Assembly: GCF_023544445.1 (NCBI RefSeq) | Contig: NZ_JALPVJ010000009.1 | Span: 1 to 64,000 of the forward strand | Direction: 5' to 3' | DNA: 64,000 bases | Source of the DNA: Actinoplanes sp. M2I2 | Lineage (GTDB): Bacteria; Actinomycetota; Actinomycetes; Mycobacteriales; Micromonosporaceae | Part shown: piece by piece, positions 51,176 through 59,100 of the stretch | How the letters are laid out: every line of letters begins with the position of its first letter | Numbering within the stretch: the first letter of the stretch is position 1 | The notes under the pieces: generated by a model | The model's input: only the letters and a program-made list of their open reading frames with translations | Database searches by the model: none | What the model was told of the DNA's origin: nothing | Translations under genes and position numbers: made by a program

Positions 51176-52153
51176 TCAGCCCGGTCGCCGGTAACCCGCG
51201 ATCGGGCCCCGTTCGATCGTCGCCATCCGCACATGGTCGCCCGTGTGCGGCGCGTGCACGACCATGCCGCCGCCGATGTAGATGGAGACGTGATGCAGGC
51301 TGCCGGGGTAGTAGAACACCAGGTCCCCCGGTTGGAGCTCGGCCCTCGACACCGGCCGGCCCTGGTTCCACTGATCCTTCGTGTAGTGGTCCAGGTGCAC
51401 GCCGACGCCGGCCCAGGCCTCCTGGGTCAGGCCCGAGCAGTCGTACGAGTTGGGCCCGGCCGAACCGAAGACGTAGGGCTTGCCGATCAGGTCGCACGCC
51501 CGCTGGGCCGCCCGGCCGCCCTTGTCGTTGGTGTAGTCGACCGGACACGGCCCGAGCCGGAACGGCCCGTCGTTGACGTCGGCCGAGCCGTACGCCTGGA
51601 TCCGCAGCTTCTGCAGCGAGGTGATCTTCTTCTCGATGGCGGTCTTGCGCTGGGCCAGGTCGACGTCGCGGGCCGCGTTCGCCTTGGTCACGACGTCCAG
51701 GTCGGTCTTGGTCGCGGTGAGCTTGTCGCGCAGCGCGGCGACGCCGGCGATCTGCTCGCGCTGCTGACGGGCGAGCTGGTCGAGGTAGAGCAACTTGTCG
51801 GTCAGCCCGGTCGGCGACCCGGTGACCAGCAGCGCGTTGACCGCGTTGGGCGCGCCCTGCTTGTACGCGTCGATCGCCATCCCGCGCACCTGCCGCATCG
51901 CCGCGTCGACTTTCGCCTCGAGCGGGGTGATCTGGGCGGCGAGCTTCTTCTGCTGCGCACGGTTCTTGATCAGCTTGCCGTGCACGTCGTTGTACTGCTC
52001 GATGACCGGCTCGAGCTGGTTCCACTGCTTGTCGATCTGCGCCTCGACCGTCGAGGGCGAGGGCGCGGCCTGCGCCACGGCGGGGCCGGAAAAGATGATC
52101 CCGGCCGCGGCGAGGGCGCAGACCAGGCTGCGCGCTACTGCGGCACGACGCAC
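51176..52153 (-). CDS. NlpC/P60 peptidoglycan endopeptidase with coiled-coil N-terminus
   Basis: 325 residues. After a signal peptide (ending AQA) comes a long coiled-coil (about 33-180; VEAQIDKQWNQLEPVIEQYNDVHGKLIKNRAQQKKLAAQI). The NlpC/P60 domain (about 210-320) has the catalytic cysteine in SYDCSGLTQEAW and the histidine in HHVSIYIGGG, with a third polar residue in VVHAPHTG. This RipA-like layout cleaves stem peptides in the wall, probably during growth or germination. The GTG start sits 12 bases after an AAAGGA. The leader carries a ydaO/c-di-AMP-type riboswitch, which turns off such wall-lytic genes in actinobacteria. Confidence 0.9.
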   Translation of the reverse strand: MRRAAVARSLVCALAAAGIIFSGPAVAQAAPSPSTVEAQIDKQWNQLEPVIEQYNDVHGKLIKNRAQQKKLAAQITPLEAKVDAAMRQVRGMAIDAYKQGAPNAVNALLVTGSPTGLTDKLLYLDQLARQQREQIAGVAALRDKLTATKTDLDVVTKANAARDVDLAQRKTAIEKKITSLQKLRIQAYGSADVNDGPFRLGPCPVDYTNDKGGRAAQRACDLIGKPYVFGSAGPNSYDCSGLTQEAWAGVGVHLDHYTKDQWNQGRPVSRAELQPGDLVFYYPGSLHHVSIYIGGGMVVHAPHTGDHVRMATIERGPIAGYRRPG

Positions 52154-52174
52154 GGAGGTGTGGTGTCCTTTCTT

Positions 52175-52320
52175 CCCTCACGCCGCCGACCGGGTCAGCT
52201 GACGGGTTCGGACGGGAAGCGCGCCCGGCCGCGACACCTCGCGGCTTCACCCCGACTACTCGGGTCCCCGGTTCGCCCCGCGGGGCGATTGGGCGGTGGC
52301 CCGTCAGATCGGCCGGTTGG
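52175..52320 (-). promoter_or_regulatory. ydaO-type (cyclic di-AMP) riboswitch in the leader of the NlpC/P60 gene
   Basis: On the minus strand the conserved pieces occur in order: GGCGAACCGGGGACCC, then GTCGGGGTGAAGCCGCG, then GCTTCCCGTCCGAACCCGTC, then AGCTGACCCGGTCGGCGG. This is the actinobacterial ydaO/yuaA pattern known upstream of rpf- and nlpC/P60-type cell-wall hydrolase genes. c-di-AMP binding normally shuts off expression. The exact 5' and 3' limits are approximate. The call rests on recognising these pieces; covariance-model scoring has not been done. Confidence 0.75.
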
Positions 52321-52423
52321 ACGATGGGGGGCTGGCGGACCGGACAACACCGTACTCCCGATCATGTCGTCGGTTGAAGGCACTCCGGCCCGGAACTTTG
52401 AGCACCGCTTCCTATACGCAGCG

Positions 52424-53335
52424 TCACGAGAGTGGCCACGCTTCCAGGGCTCTGTCTAGCCAGGGCACCACCAGAATCACCGTCGGTAACACCAGCAGGC
52501 CGGCCGCGGCCACTGTCACGAGGACGGTCAGGGCGACGGACCCGGTGTGCGACTCGCCGAGCCGGGCCAGCCGGCGCCGGCGGGCGTCACCGCGCGGATC
52601 GGCCGCCGCGTCCTCCGTGAGGGGGACGGCGTCGCTCAGCCGCTCGAGCGCGGCCCGCAGCGGGGCGGCGCCGACCCGGCGGCGGGCGACGTCGTCGGCG
52701 ATCATCTCGAGCAGCAGGTGGACGGCGTCCAGCGGCAGCCGGCTGCGCAGCGGGCGTGGCACCGCGCGATAGAAGGCGGTGAACGACTCCATCACCACCT
52801 CGTGCCGGTGACGCAGGTGGGTCTGCTCGTGGGCCAGCACGGCGTCGACCTGCTCGCGGTCGAGCACCTGCAGCACCCCGTGACTGAGCACCACCCGCGG
52901 CTCGCGGCCCGGCACGCAGTAGGCCAGCGGCAGCGGGCCGTCGAGCACGCGCAGGTTGTCGGGGCCGAGCTCCCGGTGCTGCTCGGCCCGGTCGAGCAGG
53001 TCGACCAGCATCCGGTGCCGGGCCCGGCGGGCACGCGAGCGGCGGCTGACCCCGATCAGCGAGACCAGCAGCCGCACGATGATCAGCGCGGCGACGGCCA
53101 GCGCGCCGATCAGGGCGGCCTCGACGACCGGGCGGCCCGACCCGGCGGCCCGGGTGACCTCCTCGGGCGCGGCCAGCACGACCCCCAGAGCGGCCAGCAC
53201 GGCGGTCAGGGTGACGGCCTGCCAGAGGACGACCGCGGCCACCGGCGCGCGGTCGGGCCAGCGCGCGTTGGCCAGGATGCCGGGCACGATCAGCGACAGC
53301 GTGAGGCCGAGCGCGCCCAGCAGGAGGGCGGTCAC
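52424..53335 (-). CDS. M56-family (BlaR1-like) membrane zinc peptidase
   Basis: 303 residues. Membrane helices lie at about 1-25, 35-55, 75-95 and 275-298. The zinc motif HEQTHLRHRHEVVMESF (HExxH) lies near residue 170 in a cytoplasmic loop, with a conserved upstream VPGREPRVVLSHGVLQVLDREQVDAVLA. There is no penicillin-binding sensor domain, unlike staphylococcal BlaR1. It would inactivate the adjacent BlaI-type repressor by proteolysis in response to an envelope or redox signal. It follows blaI by four bases on the same strand. Confidence 0.88.
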   Translation of the reverse strand: MTALLLGALGLTLSLIVPGILANARWPDRAPVAAVVLWQAVTLTAVLAALGVVLAAPEEVTRAAGSGRPVVEAALIGALAVAALIIVRLLVSLIGVSRRSRARRARHRMLVDLLDRAEQHRELGPDNLRVLDGPLPLAYCVPGREPRVVLSHGVLQVLDREQVDAVLAHEQTHLRHRHEVVMESFTAFYRAVPRPLRSRLPLDAVHLLLEMIADDVARRRVGAAPLRAALERLSDAVPLTEDAAADPRGDARRRRLARLGESHTGSVALTVLVTVAAAGLLVLPTVILVVPWLDRALEAWPLS

Positions 53336-53339
53336 CCGG

Positions 53340-53687
53340 TCATTTCTTCCGGGCGGCTTCGATCGCCGCCGCCAGCGCGTCGGGTGGGAGCCGCCCGACG
53401 AAGTAGGCCAGCGCGGCGTCCTGATCGTCGCTGGAGGTGAGCGCGTCGAGCATGACCGAGGCGGTCATCTCCTCGCGGGTCTGGGCCGGCGCGTACCGGT
53501 AGGCCCGGTCGGCCTTCTGCTGCGTGACCACACCCTTTTTCGCCAGCCGGTCGAGCACGGTCATCACCGTCGTATAGGCCAAGTCGCGCTGACGGCTCAG
53601 GCGCTCGTGCACCTGTCGCACGGTGAGTGGCTCACCGGCGTCCCACAACTGCGTCATGACCTCGCGTTCCAGATCCCCGAGAGCCAT
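53340..53687 (-). CDS. blaI: BlaI/MecI/CopY-family transcriptional repressor
   Basis: 115 residues from the ATG at 53687; an ATG four codons upstream is also possible, and neither has a good ribosome site, so the mRNA may be leaderless. The winged helix (about 5-75) is LGDLEREVMTQLWDAGEPLTVRQVHERLSRQRDLAYTTVMTVLDRLAKKGVV. The C-terminal helices give the dimer. It should bind the two TACTACG-n3-CGTAGTA-type boxes in the divergent gap before cydA. The M56 peptidase downstream is its likely off-switch. Confidence 0.9.
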   Translation of the reverse strand: MALGDLEREVMTQLWDAGEPLTVRQVHERLSRQRDLAYTTVMTVLDRLAKKGVVTQQKADRAYRYAPAQTREEMTASVMLDALTSSDDQDAALAYFVGRLPPDALAAAIEAARKK

Positions 53688-53722
53688 GTGACCGAGCATA
53701 CCGCCTCTACTTCACCATGTCG

Positions 53723-53758
53723 TACTACGAGGCGTAGTATCTACTACGAGACGTCGTA
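53723..53758. promoter_or_regulatory. Two BlaI-type operators between blaI and cydA
   Basis: TACTACG-AGG-CGTAGTA (53723-53739) is a perfect 7-3-7 palindrome and TACTACG-AGA-CGTCGTA (53742-53758) has one mismatch. Both fit the actinobacterial BlaI box TACTACA-n-TGTAGTA. They lie 19 bases apart, centre to centre, in the 84-base gap between blaI and cydA, and so can repress both. Confidence 0.8.
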
Positions 53759-53771
53759 GAGGGGCACCCAC

Positions 53772-55133
53772 ATGGACGTGCTGGACTTGACCCGGCTGCA
53801 GTTCGCGGTCGTGACGATCTACCACTACTTCTTCGTGCCGCTGTCGATCAGCCTGGCCGCGACCGCCGCCGGCCTGCAGATCGCCTGGCTGCGCACCAAG
53901 CGCGAGGACTACCTGCACCTGACCAAGCTGGTCGGCAAGCTGCTGATCGTCACGTTCGCGGTCGGCGTGGTCACCGGCCTGGTCCAGGAGTTCCAGTTCG
54001 GGCTCGGGTGGAGCGCGTTCGCCAAGTTCTACGGCGACGTCTTCGGGCCGACGCTGGCCATCGAGGGGATGCTCGCGTTCTTCCTCGAGGCGACGTTCCT
54101 GGCGCTCTGGTATTTCGGCTGGGACCGCCTGCCCCGCGCGATCCACACCGCCTGCATCATGATCGTCGCGGCCGGCACGCTGCTCTCGGCGTTCATCATC
54201 CTGGCCGCCAACTCCTTCATGCAGAACCCGGTCGCGTACGCCCTGGACCCGGTCACCGGCCGGGCGAGGCTCACGTCGTTCACCGACCTGATGCTCAACA
54301 AGGTCAACCTGGCCGCGTTCCCGCACACGATGGCGGGCGCGATCATGGTCGGCGGCGCGCTCCTGCTGGCCATCGGCGTGTGGCGCCTGGCGGCCGACCC
54401 GGCGTACCGGGTCCTGGCCCGTCTCGGCGCCTGGCTGACGCTGAGCGGCGGGGCGCTGACGGCACTCACCGGCGACCACCTCGGCAAGGTCATCACCGAG
54501 GTCCAGCCGATGAAGATGGCCGCGGCCGAGGCGCTCTACAACTCCACCTCCGGCGCGCCGTTCTCGGTCTTCGCCACCGGCGCCCCGCTGCCCGAGTTCT
54601 CGCTGCAGATCCCGTGGCTGCTGTCCATCCTGGCCAAGGGCAACCCCGGCGCGACCGTCGAGGGGATCAACGACCTGCAGGCCCAGTACGTGGCCGAGTA
54701 CGGCCCCGGTTCGTACGTGCCGATGATCCCGGTCGCGTTCTGGACGTTCCGCCTGATGATCGGCGTGGGCATGCTGGCCGCCGCGATCGCCGCCTACTAC
54801 CTGTGGCGGACGCGCAAGGCCCGCACCGCCCCGCACTGGCTGACCCGGTGGCTCCCGCTCATCCCGCTGCTGCCCGCCGCGGCCAACACGTTCGGCTGGA
54901 TCTTCACCGAGACCGCCCGGCAGCCGTGGATCGCGTTCGGCATCTCCAAGGTCGCCGACGGCATCTCCCCCGGACTGACCAGCTCGGAGGTCGTCGCGTC
55001 GCTGGCCGGCTTCACGGTGGTCTACGGGATCGTCGCCGTGGTCTGGCTCCGCCTGGTCCGCCACCTCGCGCGCCAGCCGCTGGCCCCGGCCGAGGTCGCC
55101 GCCGAGAAGCCCGAACCCGTCCCGGTCTACTGA
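53772..55133 (+). CDS. cydA: Cytochrome bd ubiquinol oxidase subunit I
   Basis: A 453-residue membrane protein with about nine helices. The haem b595 ligand histidine is in IYHYFFVPL (near residue 18), the haem b558 histidine is in AAFPHTMAGAIM and the methionine ligand in VQPMKMAAAEALY. The quinol loop is short, as in actinobacterial enzymes, and the late ETARQPWIAFG is the family motif. It reduces oxygen to water with quinol electrons and high oxygen affinity. It is the first gene of cydA-cydB-cydDC and starts 14 bases after the BlaI boxes. Confidence 0.95.
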   Translation: MDVLDLTRLQFAVVTIYHYFFVPLSISLAATAAGLQIAWLRTKREDYLHLTKLVGKLLIVTFAVGVVTGLVQEFQFGLGWSAFAKFYGDVFGPTLAIEGMLAFFLEATFLALWYFGWDRLPRAIHTACIMIVAAGTLLSAFIILAANSFMQNPVAYALDPVTGRARLTSFTDLMLNKVNLAAFPHTMAGAIMVGGALLLAIGVWRLAADPAYRVLARLGAWLTLSGGALTALTGDHLGKVITEVQPMKMAAAEALYNSTSGAPFSVFATGAPLPEFSLQIPWLLSILAKGNPGATVEGINDLQAQYVAEYGPGSYVPMIPVAFWTFRLMIGVGMLAAAIAAYYLWRTRKARTAPHWLTRWLPLIPLLPAAANTFGWIFTETARQPWIAFGISKVADGISPGLTSSEVVASLAGFTVVYGIVAVVWLRLVRHLARQPLAPAEVAAEKPEPVPVY

Positions 55134-55141
55134 GGAGCGAC

Positions 55142-56122
55142 ATGATCACCTTCTGGTTCTCGGTCGTCGTGCTCGCCTGGGTGTTGTTCTTCGTGCTCGA
55201 GGGCTTCGACTTCGGCGTCGGGCTGCTCGGCCCGGTGCTCGGGCGCGACGACCACGAGCGGGGCGCGGCCGTGCGCACCATCGGCCCGTTCTGGGACGGC
55301 AACGAGGTCTGGCTGGTCGCCGCCATCGGCGTCACGTTCGCCGCGTTCCCGGCCTGGTATTCCGCCCTGCTGTCCGGGCTCTACCTGCCCATGGTCGTGC
55401 TCCTGCTGCTGCTGGCGGTCCGCGGCGTGGCCCTGGAATTCCGCGGCAAGGGCGACGGCGAGCGCTACCGCCGCCGGGCCGACGCCGCCCTGGCGGTCAG
55501 CTCGCTGGGCATCGTGGGAGTCTGGGGCGCCCTGCTGGCCGCCTTCGCTCACGGCCTGGCGATCGACGCCGACGGCAACGTCGTGGGCGGCGGCTTCGAC
55601 CGCACCCTCGGCCCGGTGCTGACCCCGGCGGCCGGGCTCGGCGCGCTGGCCGCTCTCTATGCCGCGCTGCTGCTCGGGGCGACCTTCCTGTCGCTGCGCA
55701 CGAGCGGCCCGCTGCGCCGCCGCGCCCGGACGCTGGCGCGGTGGCTGGGCACCGGCGGGGCGGTCGCGCTGCTCGTCGCCGGCGTCAGCACGGGTTCCGG
55801 GCTCACGCTGGTCGCGGCCGTGCTCGCCTTCGCCGCCGGCCTGCTCGCCCGCACCGGCCGGGAAGCCCTGGCCTTCGCCGCGACGGCCGCAGGAGTGGCC
55901 GGCGCCGTCATCGCCGTGTTCACCACCCGCGGCCCGGTCGTGCTGCACAGCACCCTCGACCCCGCGTGGGCCCTCACCCGCGACAGCGCGGCCGCCACCC
56001 CGCAGGCCCTGGAGCTGATCACCTGGGCCGGACTGCTCATCCTCCCCGGCGTCCTCGCCTACCAGGCCTACAGCTACTGGGTGTTCCGCCGCCGGGTCGC
56101 CAGCGAACGGGTCCCCTCATGA
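55142..56122 (+). CDS. cydB: Cytochrome bd ubiquinol oxidase subunit II
   Basis: A 326-residue protein with about eight helices. The start MITFWFSVVVLAWVLFFVLEGFDFGVGLLGPVLG is the CydB signature, and WDGNEVWLVAAIG and the FRGKGDGERYRRRAD loop follow. It partners CydA. GGAGCGAC gives the ribosome site, nine bases after the cydA stop. The stop overlaps the start of cydDC by four bases (ATGA). Confidence 0.95.
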   Translation: MITFWFSVVVLAWVLFFVLEGFDFGVGLLGPVLGRDDHERGAAVRTIGPFWDGNEVWLVAAIGVTFAAFPAWYSALLSGLYLPMVVLLLLLAVRGVALEFRGKGDGERYRRRADAALAVSSLGIVGVWGALLAAFAHGLAIDADGNVVGGGFDRTLGPVLTPAAGLGALAALYAALLLGATFLSLRTSGPLRRRARTLARWLGTGGAVALLVAGVSTGSGLTLVAAVLAFAAGLLARTGREALAFAATAAGVAGAVIAVFTTRGPVVLHSTLDPAWALTRDSAAATPQALELITWAGLLILPGVLAYQAYSYWVFRRRVASERVPS

Positions 56123-59100
56123 CTGCCACGGCCACCTCTCCCTCCTCTCCGGGTACGGAGGCCGTGGCTCCCCAGCGGTCGGCGCCGCCTCGCGGGCCGC
56201 TGGACCCCCGGCTGGTGCGGCACGCCCGCACCAGCCGGGGCGGCATCGCCGGGCTGGCCCTGCTCGGCGCCGGCCAGGCCGCCGCCACCCTGCTCGTCGC
56301 GGTCGCGCTGACCCTGCTGGTGACCCGCGGCCCCGGCTGGGCGGCAGCCGCGCTGGCCGGCGCGTACGTCGCCCGGGCCGTGCTGTCCTGGGCCGAGCAG
56401 GTCGTAGCCCGCCGCACGGCCGCCCGCGTCACCGACGAACTGCGCCGCTCGATGCTGGCCGTGCTCCCGCGGCGTGGCCCGGCCTGGGTGGCCGCCTTCG
56501 GAGCCGGCCGCCTGACCGCCGTCCTCACCACCGGGCTCGACGCGCTCAAGCCCTGGTTCAGCGGCTACCTGCCCGCGCTGGTGCTCGGCGTGGCCCTGCC
56601 CCCGCTGGTCATCGTGGCGATGGCCCTGGTCGACCCCGCCTCGGCGATCATCGCGCTGGTCACGCTGCCGCTGATCCCCGTGCTGGGCGCGCTGATCGGC
56701 TGGGCCACCCAGGCCCGCGCCCGCCGCCGCTGGCAGGCCGACGCCCGCCTGGCCGGGCACTTCCTCGACGTGGTCCGCGGCCTGCCCACCCTGCGGGTCT
56801 TCGGCCGGGCCGACCGGCAGACCGAGGTCATCGAGAACCTGACCGACCAGCACCGATCGGCCACGCTGCGGGTGCTGCGGGTCGCCTTCCTGTCGTCGAC
56901 CGCCCTCGACCTGGTCGGCACGCTGTCGGTGGGGCTGATCGCCGTCGAGGCCGGCCTGCGCGTGGCCGCCGGCGACCTGGCCCTCGGTCCGGCGCTGTTC
57001 ATCATCCTGCTGGCGCCGGAGGCGTACCGGCCGCTGCGCGAGATGGCCGCCCGCTACCACGCCTCCACCGACGCCACCGCCGTCATCTCCGACGTCGACG
57101 AGATCCTGACCACCCCGCCCACCGACACACCGACCGCCGCCGCGCCGGACAGGAACGAGCCGGGCGCCGCCGGGCGGAGCGCCGCCATGCCGGGCGCCGC
57201 CATGCCGGGCGCGGTCGTGCCGGGCGCCGTCGTGCCGGGCGCCGTCGTGCCGGGCGCGGTCGTGCCGGGCGCCGTCGTGCCGGGCGCCGTCGTGCCGGGC
57301 GCGGTCGTGCCGGGCGCCGCCATGCCGGACGCCGTCGGGCCGGACGCCGTCGGGCCGGACGCCGTCGGGCCGGACGCCGTCGGGCCGGACGCCGTCGGGC
57401 CAGGCGTTGCCGGGCCGGGCGCGGTGCCGGGCTTTGCCGCGCCGGACCTGACCGCACCGGCCGCGAGCTCAGCCGAGCGCGCCGGCGTAGTCGCCGCGGG
57501 CGTGCGTTCCCGCTATCCCGGGACTGCCCGGGACGCGGCCGCGCTGGACGACCTCGTCGTGCGGCCGGGCGAGATCGTCGCGCTGAGCGGCCCGTCGGGC
57601 GCCGGGAAGACCACCATCCTGCGTGTGCTGGCCGGCTTGCAGGACGCGTACACGGGCGTCGCCCACGCCACCCGGCCGCTCTATCTCCCGCAACGCCCGG
57701 CGCTGCCGCACGCCCGGACGATCGCCGACCTCTTCCCCGCCGGCACCACCGACGACGTCATCGCCGAAGCCCTCGGCACCGTCGGCCTGACCGGCCTGAC
57801 CCCGGCGACCCCGCTCGGCGAGCGTGGCACCGGTGTTTCCGCCGGCCAGCGCCAGCGGCTGGCCCTGGCCGCCCTCCTGCACCAGGCCCACGGTCCCCTC
57901 CTGCACCAGGCCAACGCCTCCGCCCTACGCCCCCTAGCCTGCCCACCCACCCGGGGAGGTGAGGTCGACTCTACTTTTTCGCCGCCGAGCGCGTCCGGGT
58001 TGTCCACAGGCGCCACGTTCGTCCACAACCCCGTGGACCAGCTTGACAACGCGCAGGCCACCCTGTTGCTGGACGAGCCGACCGCCCACCTGGACCCGAC
58101 CACCGAAGCGCTGGTCATCGCCCGCCTGCGCGAGGCCGCCCGGGCCGGTTGCGCGATCCTCGTGGTCGCCCACCGTCCGGCACTCCTGGCCGCCGCCGAC
58201 CGCATCGTCCGGCTGACCCCACCCCCGTCCGAGCGGACCGCCTCCATCACCGCGGTCGACGACCAACGCAGCGCCTCCGCCACGCCCGTCGACGGCCAAC
58301 GCAGCGCCGCCGCGGTCGACGGCCGACGCAGCGCCGCCGCCACCGCGGTCGAAGGCCAACGCAGCGCCACCGCGGCCGAGACACACAACCTGCTCGACAC
58401 CGCCGGGGCAACGACAGCGCCGGCCGACAGCCACCACGCCCGGCCCTGGTGGCGCCGGGCCGGTGTCGCCGTCGCGCTCGGCAGCGGCTCCTCGCTGGCC
58501 GGCCTCGTCCTCACCGGCGCCGCCGCCTGGCTCCTCGTCCGCGCCTCCTTCCTGCCTCCCGTGCTGACGCTCTCCACCGCCGTGGTCCTCGTCCGGGGCA
58601 GCGCCGTGACCCGCCCCCTGCTGCGCTACCTCGAACGGCTCGTCGCGCACGACGTCGCGTTCGCCCGGCTCGGCGCCTGGCGCGCCCGGGTCTTCGCCGA
58701 CCTGATCCCCCGGGTGCCCGGCCCCCGGCTGCGCCGCCGCGGCGACCTGCTCAGCAAGGTGGCCGACGACGTGGACGCCCGCGTCGACGGTCTGCTCCGC
58801 GGCCGTATGCCGGCCTTCGTCGCGGCCGTCACCGTCGTGGTCGCCGGCGCCGCCGCCGTCCTGCTGAGCCCGGCGGCCGCGCTTCCTCTCGCCGCCGGCC
58901 TGCTGATCTCCGGGATCCTGGCCCCCGCGCTGGCCGCCCGTCAGTCCGCGCGTGACGAGACGGCCACCGGTGAGGCCCGGGCCCGGCTGCGCGACGCGAT
59001 GGTCGAGACGGTCGACGGCCTCGAGGACCTGGCCACCGGCGAGGGCCTGACCGACGTACCGCGGCGGCGCAGCCACGACCTGGCCCGGCTGGAGGCCCGG

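Noticed and set aside
57990..58030. Possible replication origin from DnaA-like boxes
   Set aside because: Only two boxes, inside a coding sequence, with no AT-rich region and no dnaA/dnaN neighbours.
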